A stretch of 64,000 nucleotides of DNA from Actinomyces wuliandei (GTDB lineage: Bacteria > Actinomycetota > Actinomycetes > Actinomycetales > Actinomycetaceae). The translations under genes were made by a program, and so were the position numbers. Location: contig NZ_CP025227.1 of assembly GCF_004010955.1 (NCBI RefSeq), forward strand, positions 806,001 to 870,000. The letters run 5' to 3'. Of the stretch, positions 25,021-33,298 are shown piece by piece. The stretch's first letter is position 1, and each line of letters starts with the position of its first letter. Under the pieces are notes generated by a model, which was not told the origin of the DNA, did no database searches, and worked only from the letters and a program-made list of their open reading frames with translations.

Positions 25021-26445
25021 GAGCCTGTCAAGTTGTCTGTGTGAGCGTGTTGATCAGAGGTAGGGGTTAATGCGGTCGGGGTAGGCTGCGGCGAGTTGGG
25101 CAAGGGCCTGTTTCCAGCTGGTGGTTGTGTGCCCCTGGATGGGGCGGCCCTTGGTCCTGCGCCTGCTGGGTGGCTGGTTGCGCTCCTTGTCTCGTTGGCG
25201 GGCGCGCTTGTCCTCGATGTCGCAGATGGCCAGCCACAGCAGCTTGACGGCGGCCTCGTCGAAGGGGAGGTGCCCCCGGTTCCTTGAGACCTTGCGCAGC
25301 TGGTAGCTCAGCGACTCGATCGCGTTGGTGGTGTAGATGACGCGGCGCAGGGCCGGAGGGAAGGCCAGGAACGGGGTGAGCCGTTCCCAGGCCCTCTCCC
25401 AGGTCGCTACGGCCTCGGGGTACTTCTGGCCCCACTGGTCGGCGAAGGACGCAAGGGCCTCCAGGGCGGCCTCCTCGCTGGGAGCCGTGTAGACGGGCCT
25501 GAGGGCCGGCGACCCTCTTGGGGTCCTGGTAGGCCACGAACCGCGTCGAGGCGCGGGTCAGGTGGACCACGCAGGTGGGGACCAGGGAGCCGGGCCAGGT
25601 GGCCTCAATGGCCGCGGGCAGGCCGGCCAGCCCGCCCGTCACACGATGAGCACGTCCTTGGACGCCCCGGTTGGCCAGCTCGGCGCGCACGAGGCCCCCT
25701 TCCTCGTCCTGGACCCAGGTACCCAGCACGTGCTTGACGCCCTCCATGCCCACGCCCACGGCGATGTGGGCCGACCGGGTGGTCACGCGGTGGTCGGCAC
25801 GGACCTTGACGCGGATGGCGTCGAGGTAGATGACTGGGTAGAAGTCCTCCAGCGGGCGGTCCTGCCGCTCCAGGACCGCCTGGGCCACCGCGTCGGTGAT
25901 CTTGCCGATCGTGGCGGGGGACAGGTCCACCCCCAGGGTGGACTCCAGGTGGTGGGCGGTCTCGCGCGCCGTCATGCCCCCGGCGCACAGGCTGATGATC
26001 ATGGAGCCCCGGCCCGTCCAGGCGCCGCTGGCCCTTGCGCACCAGGCGGGGCGTGAAGCCGCCAGCCGTCCCGGGGCATCTCGACCTTGAGGGAGCCCAC
26101 CTCGGAGCTGACGGTCTTGGTCGCTGTGCCGTTACGGGTGCTGCCACGCGCCACGGGCGTGCGCTCGCCCTTCTCGTAGCCCAGGTGCTCGGTCATCCCA
26201 GCCTGCAGGCCCCGTTCCAGGGACTCCTTGAGCAGGGCTGGCAGGAGCCCGTCGGTACCGGTCAGCTCGACCTGGCCGGAGTCGATACGCTCGAACAGGT
26301 CGTCCAGGCCACCAGAGTCACGCAGCCGCTCAACCACGCGGCGCCCGCTGGCACTACCAGCAGCCACGTCAGCCATCCTGTCATCAGTCACAGCCACCAG
26401 AATCAGTCCTTCCAGAAGGGCTCACACAGGCCAGTAAACACGCCC
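25021..26445 (-). mobile_element. IS256-family insertion sequence, 1425 bp
   Basis: Bounded by 8-bp direct repeats CTGACCGG (25013-25020 and 26446-26453), the duplication length expected for IS256. The terminal inverted repeats (25021-25046 and 26420-26445) match at 19 of 26 positions, including the ten inner bases CTGTGTGAGC. It contains one frameshifted transposase gene, read leftwards. Clean ends and an exact duplication show a direct insertion rather than later rearrangement. Confidence 0.92.
25054..26397 (-). pseudogene. IS256-family transposase with three frameshifts
   Basis: Starts GTG 26397 (VAVTDDRMADVAAGSASGRR). Conserved blocks appear in successive frames: GYEKGERTPVARGSTRNGTATKTVSSEVGSLKVEMPRD, then GGFTPRLVRKGQRRLDG, then MIISLCAGGMTARETAHHL through FYPVIYLDAIRVKVR and VAYQDPKRVA, and finally LRPVYTAPSEEAALEALASFADQWGQKYPEAVATWERAWERLTPFLAFPPALRRVIYTTNAIESLSYQLRKVSRNRGHLPFDEAAVKLLWLAICDIEDKRAR. 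Shifts are near 26064, 26007-26010 and 25507-25511; each looks like one extra base. The DDE residues survive in pieces, but no complete transposase can be made without correction. Confidence 0.85.
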
Positions 26446-26453
26446 CTGACCGG
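26446..26453. repeat. Target site duplication, right copy
   Basis: CTGACCGG, identical to 25013-25020. Joining the flanks across one copy restores the nucleotidyltransferase reading frame. Confidence 0.92.
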
Positions 26454-26794
26454 GATGACCAGGACCGACCAGCTCACGGGCCTGCTGGAGCGCACCTACC
26501 CGCCGCGCCTGGTGCTGCCACGCCACCGTTACATCGCCCAGGACGTGGCCGAGAGGGCCGCCCAGGCCAGCCGGGCTGGCCTGGACCAGGCGGTGGACGC
26601 GGGCATGGTCGCCCGGGTGCGCCGGGTCTACCAGGCGGCCATGCCGCCACCAGGCCACCACACCGAGCGTGCCAGGCCCGAGGAGGTGCCAGCACCTCGG
26701 CCGGGCCTGGCCCGTGGCCATGCCCTGTGACACCAGCGTCCCATCCAGCGTGAGGAGCTGGCCGGCCCTGCGAGGCTGCGCGTAGGAACGGGTG

Positions 26795-27643
26795 CTACGA
26801 GGTGTGCCTGGGCTGTTCTTCTGGGGATGGTGCGGGGACGATGCGGGGCTGTCCCTTGGGGTGTGGCTGGCGGGGTGTCCAGACCATGCCGTGCTTGGCC
26901 AGGGCCTCGTCCCGGGCCTGGTCCCTGAGGGTGAGGAAGTGGTTGTACACGTCGTTCCAGAGTTCTGGCTGCCAGGCGTCTGGTAGGGTGTCCGGGTCGA
27001 CGGCGAACCGGGTGTCGTCAGAGAGTGTCAGGGTGAGGGCGGCTTTCTTGACGCGCTCCAGGTGGATCAGTACCTCGCTGGTCTGCCACACCAGGTCCAC
27101 AAGGACGACTTCCTGGGTGTGGCGAGGGGTGGGGTGCAGCATCATGGAGTGGACGTGGTACTCCTGCCACTGCGGCATGACCAGGTTGTCGTCCACGCCC
27201 TGGTGGTGCTTGATCCGCTGGAGGACCTTGCCGAAGCCGAACACGCGGTGACGCTCCTCCTCGGGCGTGTCCTGCCACTGTGCGGCCCGGTCCGGGTCGT
27301 AGGCCCACTCCTGGAGAAGTACCTCGATCTCCATGAGTAGCCTGGCGGCGTCGTTGATGGTCTGCTGGTCGTCGGCGAGCACTCCTTCGGTGCCCCTGAG
27401 GGCCTCCCTGCTCGCGCGGTCAAGGAGGGCGCCGAGGGCCTGGCTCGGTGTCTCACGGGTGAGGAAGGCGAGTAGGGTGGTGATGGTGTCGATCCCGGGC
27501 AGGAGCAGCGGCATGAGTGTGTGAAGCTGGAGCAGTCTTGCTGAGCGTGCCTGGTGGGTGCGCAGCAGGGCACTCGCTGTGGAGGATGAGGTTCCTACGG
27601 CGCGTAGGACTGCCTCGTAGACTCCGTCGCTGTCATGACTCAC
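26795..27643 (-). CDS. Uncharacterised accessory-region protein
   Basis: 282 residues, ATG at 27643. Mostly helical: VYEAVLRAVGTSSSTASALLRTHQARSARLLQLHTLMPLLLPGIDTITTLLAFLTRETPSQALGALLDRASREALRG, then EIEVLLQEWAYDPDRAAQWQDTPEEERHRVFGFGKVLQRIKHHQGV and WQEYHVHSMMLHPTPR. Ends in a proline-rich tail. The layout resembles the HEPN-like/DUF5677 group of accessory proteins, but no family is recognised with confidence. The reading frame is intact. Confidence 0.6.
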   Translation of the reverse strand: MSHDSDGVYEAVLRAVGTSSSTASALLRTHQARSARLLQLHTLMPLLLPGIDTITTLLAFLTRETPSQALGALLDRASREALRGTEGVLADDQQTINDAARLLMEIEVLLQEWAYDPDRAAQWQDTPEEERHRVFGFGKVLQRIKHHQGVDDNLVMPQWQEYHVHSMMLHPTPRHTQEVVLVDLVWQTSEVLIHLERVKKAALTLTLSDDTRFAVDPDTLPDAWQPELWNDVYNHFLTLRDQARDEALAKHGMVWTPRQPHPKGQPRIVPAPSPEEQPRHTS

Positions 27644-27716
27644 ACAACCAAGTTACAGGTGGCGCCCAAAAGGTGGTAGCCCTGTCCGGGCTCCGTGTTG
27701 TTCCCGGTTGGGTCGT

Positions 27717-28704
27717 TTAGCCTCGCCAGAGGTCAAGGGACTCCCAGCTGCTGGGGGCGCCCAGTGACGCGGTTGTCAGGGCGTGCGAGGCCGGGAGCTG
27801 CCGCATCAGTGCGACCAGACGCGCTGGCCAGCCAGTGCCCGGGTCGATGGAGCGCAGCAGGTAGGCGATGACGGCGAGGGCGTTGTAGGTCCCGAAAACC
27901 CTTTTCGCCGTCGGGTCGTCCCGTAGGTGGTCAAGAACCGGGATCTGCCCGGCCTTGGGACGAGCTGGTGCGTGCTGGAGCTTCCTGTTGAACAGCCGGG
28001 AGTGGTGGGCGGCGACATTGCGGATGTAGTTCAGGCTCGCGAGCCAGCTGGCCATGATCTTCTTCGTCGGGACTCCGAGCGCCAGGGCGATCTCCTCGGC
28101 GTCCTGCTGGTGCATGCCCCGGTAGAGGACGGACAGGTGACCTAGTTCGAGGATCTCGGTCAGTGCCCAGACCGGCATCCGGTCATCGTACTTCTGCCGG
28201 AAGTGGGCGACGAACTGCTCGTCGGAGCCAGCCTTCCGCTCGTTGACCCGCTGGAGCCACTGCACGTGCCTGCTCGGCGCGGGGTCGCGGGCGTCGGTGC
28301 TCTGGGCGGTGAAGGCCTTGGTGAAGCAGGCCGGGTCCTCGTAGGCGAAGGGCGACCTTCTGCCGAGCACGTGGCCGACCTGCATGCGGACGGCTACCTC
28401 GATGCGCTCGACGCCGTCCATGACGAGCATGCGTAGACGCCGGTCGAAGTCGATGACCTCCTCGGCGTGGCCCAGCGTCGTGCCCGCTGCGTACCTGCTG
28501 AGCACGCGGGTCCGCGTGCGGCCCTCGTCGTCGACGTTAGGGCTCGGACTCGCGGAAGGGGTAGAGGTAGCCGGTGAGTCGGTAGTACCCGACCGCCCGC
28601 AGGAGCGACGCGGCCTGGCTGCGGTCCTTGATCTCGATCCCGTGCCCGGCCAGTTGGTCGACCTGCTCGTCGACGGACAGCCACGGTTTCGCGTACTCCG
28701 CCAT
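27717..28704 (-). pseudogene. Abi_2 (AbiD/AbiF-like) abortive infection protein, frameshifted
   Basis: ATG 28704 with GGGAGG upstream gives MAEYAKPWLSVDEQVDQLAGHGIEIKDRSQAASLLRAVGYYRLTGYLYPFRESEP, the usual Abi_2 opening. A TAA follows at 28537-28539. Removing one base at 28539 continues as NVDDEGRTRTRVLSRYAAGTTLGHAEEVIDFDRRLRMLVMDGVERIEVAVRMQVGHVLG, then VWALTEILELGHLSVLYRG and NYIRNVAAHHSRLFNR (the conserved R-N-x-x-A-H-H motif), to 27717. Repaired length is about 328 residues. Relatives abort phage infection. It is preceded by the repeated hairpin leader. Confidence 0.82.
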
Positions 28705-28717
28705 GGTCCTCCCTGGG

Positions 28718-28766
28718 ACAAGGAAAATCAGCCCGCGCCTTGCGGCAACGGGCTGATCATGATGGC
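28718..28766 (-). repeat. Hairpin leader repeat, copy A (upstream of Abi_2)
   Basis: 49 bp, 43 of them identical to copy B at 29718-29766. ATCAGCCCG (28727-28735) pairs perfectly with CGGGCTGAT (28749-28757). On the minus strand the stem is followed by TTTTCC and then, after 20 bases, the ribosome binding site and ATGGCGGAG. It resembles an attenuator or an RNA-based control element. Confidence 0.7.
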
Positions 28767-28870
28767 ACAAGCATAGCACAACGGCGCCCGGCTGGTCTGT
28801 GACGTGCCCGGCGCAGCCAGGCCCGGGCATGAGTCGAGTCGGGCTCTGCCACCTGTATTGTCGTGTGGGG

Positions 28871-29131
28871 TCACGCCGCTGTCTCTACCGCTCGTGTCAT
28901 GGCGGTGGTGGGTGGTTGGGTGTGGCGCTGGGTGGTGGCTACGGAGGTGTGGCCGAGGAGGCGCTGGACGGCGGGGATGTCGCGGTCGGCGGCGTAGGCG
29001 GTGGTGGTGAACCTGTGGCGCAGGCTGTGGAGTGTCCATCCGAGTGGGAGGGTGTGGCTGGCGAGCTTGGAGGCCCACCTGGGGGTGATGTGTCCGCCGT
29101 TGTGGGAGGGGAGGCCCCACTCGTCCGGGTT
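28871..29131 (-). pseudogene. Tyrosine recombinase C-terminal fragment
   Basis: About 84 residues: GGHITPRWASKLASHTLPLGWTLHSLRHRFTTTAYAADRDIPAVQRLLGHTSVATTQRH. The R-H-x-x-R-like box (LRHRF) and LLGH are intact, but the catalytic tyrosine position is histidine (TTQRHTQ instead of TTQRYT). No N-terminal half is present. It ends TAMTRAVETAA-stop and shares 31 exact bases with 22291-22321. Probably the old integrase of this accessory region. Confidence 0.75.
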
Positions 29132-29228
29132 GGTAGCGGTGCGGGCTGTCGTGCAGTGTCGGCCCGGTGGCGGGGCCGGGCTGCATGAGGCGGATGATCC
29201 TGGTGGTGTGGTCGTGCGGTGGGTGCGG

Positions 29229-29388
29229 GTGGTTGGTGGGGGACTGGAGGGCCTGCCTGAAGCTGGTGGCGTCGAGCTTGTTGCGCAGGACTCCGGCGAT
29301 CTCGCCGTGGGGTCCCTGGTGGATTGTCTCGGGGCGCAGGTAGGACGCCCAGGCCAGGGCGGCCTGCCCTGGTGTGGGGCGTAGGGGG
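29229..29388 (-). pseudogene. Fic-domain protein N-terminal fragment
   Basis: Directly after the VbhA-like antitoxin, in the +1 frame, reads GQAALAWASYLRPETIHQGPHGEIAGVLRNKLDATSFRQAL. The YL.P.T......VLRNKL pattern is the conserved N-terminus of Fic (VbhT-like) toxins. The Fic core motif HPFREGNGR is absent; sequence switches to the integrase fragment. No ATG or GTG start exists in this frame. Confidence 0.5.
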
Positions 29389-29622
29389 TCAGGCGCTGGC
29401 TGGGACAGGGTTGCCCGCCCGGCTCAGCGCGCGTGCGTGGTACTCGCTGCGGGTGAGAGTGCCTGCGCGAAGGGCCAGCAGGTCGGCGACGTCCTCCCGG
29501 CTGGGTGTCCAGCCCTCGTGCCAGTCGGCGGCGAGGGTGTTGGTCAGGGCACGGCGCTCCTGCTGGCTCAGGGGCGCGTAGAGGTCGGGCCACCAGGCCT
29601 CGGGGGTGAACTCGGCGTCCAC
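29389..29622 (-). CDS. VbhA-like antitoxin of a Fic module
   Basis: 77 residues from a GTG at 29622 with AGAGGAG upstream. The core QQERRALTNTLAADWHEGWTPSREDVADLLALRAGTLTRSEYHARAL fits the VbhA family. The inhibitory [S/T]xxxEG motif is ADWHEG here, with Ala at the Ser/Thr position. Its expected Fic partner downstream is only a fragment, so this is an orphan antitoxin. Confidence 0.65.
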   Translation of the reverse strand: MDAEFTPEAWWPDLYAPLSQQERRALTNTLAADWHEGWTPSREDVADLLALRAGTLTRSEYHARALSRAGNPVPASA

Positions 29623-29717
29623 GTCGGCTCCTCTCGGCTTGGACGTCCTCATGGTACCGGGCCTGGCAGGCTCTGGTGGTCACAGTCATCTGCTGCTCCG
29701 CCATAGCCCTTAGTGGA

Positions 29718-29766
29718 ACAAGGAAAATCAGCTCGCACCATGCGGCAACGGGCTGATCGTAATGGT
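29718..29766 (-). repeat. Hairpin leader repeat, copy B
   Basis: 43 of 49 bases identical to copy A, exactly 1000 bp away. It is also followed by ATGGCGGAG (start at 29704), but the downstream frame is a different, probably non-functional peptide (MAEQQMTVTTRACQARYHED). The stem has one wobble/mismatch compared with copy A. Confidence 0.7.
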
Positions 29767-29906
29767 AGAGGTACAGCATGGCGGCGGACGTATATGGCGG
29801 GCGGGGAAATCGGTAGGTGGTGTGTGGGTGCGAGATGGCGGTCCTGGGTGGCGTGTCCTGGTCAGGTTCGCGAGTCTGCGGCTGTCCGGCCCAGGGGAGG
29901 CCAGGC

Positions 29907-29957
29907 CCGGTGGGTCGCCGCCTGCCAGCTGGGTGCTGGCAGGCGGCGACCCACCGG
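29907..29957. terminator. 23-bp perfect hairpin after csbD-like gene
   Basis: Arms 29907-29929 and 29935-29957 pair without mismatch around a five-base loop, 28 bp beyond the csbD-like stop. It fits a terminator of that leftward gene. The stretch 29767-29906 holds no gene I can support. Confidence 0.7.
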
Positions 29958-29984
29958 TCGTGCAGGGACCTGCCGTGCAAGAAC

Positions 29985-30200
29985 CTACTGCTCGTCCTGC
30001 CCGTTCTTTCCTGCCCTGTCCTTCCCGACCCTGTCGGCTACTCCCTGGGCGCCGTCCTTGAGGTCCTCGGTGGCCTTCCTGGCCCTGCCCTCGGCCTGCT
30101 GGATAATTCCCTCGGTCTCAGTCTCCTTGTCCCCGGTCGCCTTGCCGATGGACTCCTTGGCCTTGCCCGTCATGCGGTCAAAGGTTCCGCTGTCGCTCAT
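29985..30200 (-). CDS. CsbD-like stress protein
   Basis: 71 residues: MSDSGTFDRMTGKAKESIGKATGDKETETEGIIQQAEGRARKATEDLKDGAQG, the classic CsbD-family pattern of GKAKE.IGKATG.....EG. ATG at 30200 with AAAGGAG upstream. Small, highly charged and likely disordered or helical; relatives are induced by general stress. It marks the return to ordinary chromosomal content to the right of the accessory region. Confidence 0.9.
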   Translation of the reverse strand: MSDSGTFDRMTGKAKESIGKATGDKETETEGIIQQAEGRARKATEDLKDGAQGVADRVGKDRAGKNGQDEQ

Positions 30201-30496
30201 GACATTCTCCTTTCGCCTCGTTGTCGTGGGCGCTGCTACCGTATCTGCGACCACCCTGTGCTGAGAAGGTTTACTGTCGGGTTAATCAGTTCTGTGCCGC
30301 TTTGCAGCTCAATGGACAGAAAAGGGGTGATAATGGGTGGTGAGGCGGAAATAGCGAGAAAAGAGAGAAAATAATGAGAAAAACGGGCGGGGGTGAGGGG
30401 TGGGAGAGACGGGCTGGGAGCCTGGTTGCAGGCCCGGGTAGGTTCTAGGACGCCGGTCCTCGCACCGTGTGCCGGGCTCCGGGGTAGCCTTGGGGC

Positions 30497-31966
30497 ATGC
30501 CAGCAGACGCAAAGACACCAGAGAAGACACCAGGGAAGGCGTTGGACCAGCAGGACCGGCCGACCTCCACCCGCACCGAGACCGACTCCATGGGCACTGT
30601 CGAGGTCGCCGCTGACCGCTACTGGGGGGCGCAGACCGAGCGCTCCCTGCACAACTTCGACATCGGCCGGGAGACCTTCGTGTGGGGTCGCCCTATGATC
30701 AGGGCGCTAGGGGTCCTGAAGAAGTCGGCCGCCCTGGCCAACGCGGAGCTCGGCGAGCTGCCGCGTGACATCGCCGACCTCATTGCCGCGGCCGGTGACG
30801 AGGTTATCGCGGGCAGGCTTGACGACGAGTTCCCGCTCGTGGTCTTTCAGACCGGCTCCGGAACGCAGTCGAACATGAACTCCAACGAGGTCATCTCCAA
30901 CCGGGCGATCGAGATGGCCGGGGGCGAGATCGGCTCCAAGACCCCCGTCCACCCCAACGACCACGTCAACCGCGGCCAGTCCTCCAACGACACCTTCCCC
31001 ACCGCTATGCACATCGCGGTCGTCTCCGAGCTTGCCGCCATGTACCCGCGCGTCACCCAGCTGCGAGACACCCTGGATGCCAAGGCGAAGGAGTTCGACG
31101 ACGTCGTCATGGTGGGGCGCACCCACCTCCAGGACGCCACCCCCATCACCCTGGGGCAGGTGATCTCCGGCTGGGTGGCCCAGATCGACTTCGCCCTGGA
31201 GGGTGTCCGCTACGCAGACTCCCGCGCCCGCGAGCTGGCCATCGGGGGGACCGCGGTGGGGACCGGTCTCAACGCCCACCCCCGCTTCGGCGAGCTGTGC
31301 GCACGCAAGATCAGCGAGGAGACTGGTATCGAGTTCACCCAGGCGGACAACCTCTTTGCCGCCCTGGGCGCCCACGACGCCCTGGTCCTGGTCTCTGGCG
31401 CCCTGCGCGTCCTGGCTGACGCCCTGATGAAGATCGCCAACGACGTGCGCTGGTACGCCTCTGGTCCACGCAACGGCATCGGGGAGCTGATCATCCCCGA
31501 GAACGAGCCGGGCTCGTCCATCATGCCCGGTAAGGTCAACCCCACCCAGTGCGAGGCGATGACCATGGTGGCCACCAAGGTCTTCGGCAACGACGCTACC
31601 GTCGGCTTCGCAGGCTCCCAGGGCAACTTCCAGCTCAACGTGTTCAAGCCGGTCATGTCCTGGTGCGTGCTGGAGTCCATCCAGCTCCTGGGTGACGCGT
31701 GCGTCTCCTTCGACACCAACTGTGCTTACGGGATCGAGCCCAACACGGAGCGCATCCAGGCCAACCTGGAGACTAACCTCATGCAGGTCACGGCCCTCAA
31801 CCGCCACATCGGCTACGACAAGGCCTCCAAGATCGCCAAGAACGCGCACCACAAGGGGCTGTCCCTGCGCCAGTCCGCCCTGGAGCTGGGCTTTGTCACC
31901 GAGGAGCAGTTTGACGCCTGGGTGGTGCCTGCGGACATGACGCACCCCTCGGCGGCGCAGGAGTAG
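30497..31966 (+). CDS. fumC: Class II fumarate hydratase
   Basis: 489 residues. Signature [16 protein letters not shown], the substrate block [35 protein letters not shown] and [15 protein letters not shown] are all present. FumC interconverts fumarate and malate as a homotetramer with residues from three chains at each site. The first 30 residues before [13 protein letters not shown] are an extra leader; an in-frame ATG at Met32 is possible but would remove the conserved TRTETDS stretch. Upstream 300 bp hold only a promoter region. Confidence 0.95.
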   Translation: MPADAKTPEKTPGKALDQQDRPTSTRTETDSMGTVEVAADRYWGAQTERSLHNFDIGRETFVWGRPMIRALGVLKKSAALANAELGELPRDIADLIAAAGDEVIAGRLDDEFPLVVFQTGSGTQSNMNSNEVISNRAIEMAGGEIGSKTPVHPNDHVNRGQSSNDTFPTAMHIAVVSELAAMYPRVTQLRDTLDAKAKEFDDVVMVGRTHLQDATPITLGQVISGWVAQIDFALEGVRYADSRARELAIGGTAVGTGLNAHPRFGELCARKISEETGIEFTQADNLFAALGAHDALVLVSGALRVLADALMKIANDVRWYASGPRNGIGELIIPENEPGSSIMPGKVNPTQCEAMTMVATKVFGNDATVGFAGSQGNFQLNVFKPVMSWCVLESIQLLGDACVSFDTNCAYGIEPNTERIQANLETNLMQVTALNRHIGYDKASKIAKNAHHKGLSLRQSALELGFVTEEQFDAWVVPADMTHPSAAQE

Positions 31967-32384
31967 CACGTGGCCTGGGCGGTGCGGCCCGGGTGCAGGG
32001 TACTGCCCGGCCCGTCCGCACGACCCGTATCATGACGCTGTGCGGGTACAGATGTGTCCGGTGGGCCGGGCTGCGCTGCTGTGCTCCTGCTCCCGCAGCC
32101 TGGTTGGGACGGCAGAGATCCGCTCAGAACCAGTGAGATCGCCGGTCTTCCAGGTCTGTCGCAGGGTATTCCTCCCACCGGGTGATTGTGGTCGCAGGTG
32201 TGGCAGACCAGGAATGTTCCTGCCTCTGGGCGGGTTAGGCAGGCGGAGGAGGCGAGGCAGCCGTCGCTGATGCCGACGTCGTGTCCTGGGGCGGCGTGGG
32301 CCGTTCGTGGTCCGGTGTCTGCGTCACCGCTGCGTCTGCCTGCTCCGGTCACCTGCAGCCGCCCGCACCTGAGGAGCAGTCGTC
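31967..32384. other. Intergenic region fumC to nitroreductase
   Basis: 418 bp. The first 55 bases hold an imperfect hairpin (31982-32021, GTGCGG...CCGCAC with inner pairs), a likely fumC terminator. The remainder shows no gene, repeat or RNA element I can support. Confidence 0.4.
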
Positions 32385-33254
32385 ATGACGCGCAACGATG
32401 TCCCTGACAACGATGTCCCTGATCCCGAGCCCACCAACGAGGTCCTGTCCTTGCTGCGGCAGCGCCGCTCGGTGAGGGCCTTCACCGGGGAGAAGGTCGC
32501 GCAGGAGGATCTCACCCAGATCCTTCTGGCCACCCGGCAGGCTCCTACGTCTATCAACGCCGAGGGGCTGAGCCTCGTGGTCCTGCGTGACCGTGACCGT
32601 ATCCAGGCTGTCGCCGATATTGCCAACGGACAGCCCCAGGTTGCCGGGGCGAACGTCGTCGTGGTGTTCGTCATCGACTACTACCGGACCGGGCTGGCGG
32701 CGCAGCAGCACCAGCGTGAGCAGGTGGTCCAGCGCAGTGCCGAGGGGATTCTTGTCGGTGCGGTGGACGCGGGTATCGCCCTGGCCACTTTTCAGACTGC
32801 GGCCCACAGCCTGGGATACGCTACCACCGCGATCGGCGGCATCCGTAACAACCCGGCCGCCCTCATTGAGCTGCTGGGGCTGCCCACTCACACCTTCCCT
32901 GTTGTGGCCTCCACCCTGGGTGTGGCGGACCGGCAGAAGACGCCTCAGGTCAAGCCTCGGGTTCCCCTGGAGTCCTACGCCATGGAGGAGCACTATGACG
33001 CGCAGGTGGTAAAGCGTGGCGCTCTCGTCTATGACGAGGTCCTGCGCGGCTGGTGGGACGCGCAGGGCATGACCCAGATGGGGACCTGGTCCCAGGACAC
33101 CTCTTCTATGTACTCCCGGTACTATTTCCCGACGGTTGCCGCCACCATGGAGGCCCAGGGCTTCCGCTTCCTGGACGGCCCAGAGGAGTCAGAGGGCAGG
33201 GGGTCAGAGGACGGGCAGGGCCTTGGGGAGGCCACCTCCCGGGCGGGATGCTGA
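32385..33254 (+). CDS. NfsA-like NADPH-dependent nitroreductase (FMN)
   Basis: 289 residues. N-terminal LLRQRRSVRAFTGEKVAQEDL and ATRQAPTSINAE bind FMN; GILVGAVDAGIALATFQTAAHSLGYATTAIGGIRNNP and VASTLGVADRQKTPQVKPRVPLESYAMEEHYD are characteristic of the NfsA/FRP group. It reduces nitro compounds or quinones or FMN in the cytoplasm. ATG at 32385 has TGAGGAG upstream. The last 20 residues are low complexity. Confidence 0.85.
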   Translation: MTRNDVPDNDVPDPEPTNEVLSLLRQRRSVRAFTGEKVAQEDLTQILLATRQAPTSINAEGLSLVVLRDRDRIQAVADIANGQPQVAGANVVVVFVIDYYRTGLAAQQHQREQVVQRSAEGILVGAVDAGIALATFQTAAHSLGYATTAIGGIRNNPAALIELLGLPTHTFPVVASTLGVADRQKTPQVKPRVPLESYAMEEHYDAQVVKRGALVYDEVLRGWWDAQGMTQMGTWSQDTSSMYSRYYFPTVAATMEAQGFRFLDGPEESEGRGSEDGQGLGEATSRAGC

Positions 33255-33298
33255 CCACCAGGTACGCAGGACGACGTCAACGGCAGGAAAGGAACTGA

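Larger units (their letters stand above)
24575..26730 (+). pseudogene. MNT/DUF6036-like nucleotidyltransferase interrupted by an IS256-family element
   Basis: The N-terminal part (24575-25020) carries the nucleotidyltransferase core FVVGGAAIALAYDAARSTRDVDALF (GG...DxD) and the later RRDMDDAARLAVLTG motif. The C-terminal part (26454-26730) continues MTRTDQLTGLLERTYPPRLVLPRHRYIAQDVAERAAQA in the same frame. Removing the element and one 8-bp duplication gives an uninterrupted 240-residue protein. In the present state translation ends 14 codons into the element. The intact enzyme would be expected to transfer NMP to a tRNA or partner, like AbiEii or MenT toxins; that is inference. Confidence 0.85.

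Noticed and set aside
25054..26397. Programmed frameshifting of the transposase
   Set aside because: IS256-family transposases are single-frame, and three shifts lie outside slippery heptamers, so decay or error is more likely.
28728..29186. 152-codon frame over the integrase remnant
   Set aside because: Pro/His/Arg-rich and overlapping the recognised integrase frame; judged a shadow, apart from its first part where the Fic fragment continues.
20485..30500. attL/attR from tRNA-fMet integration
   Set aside because: No second copy of the tRNA 3' end was found on either strand of the accessory region by eye.
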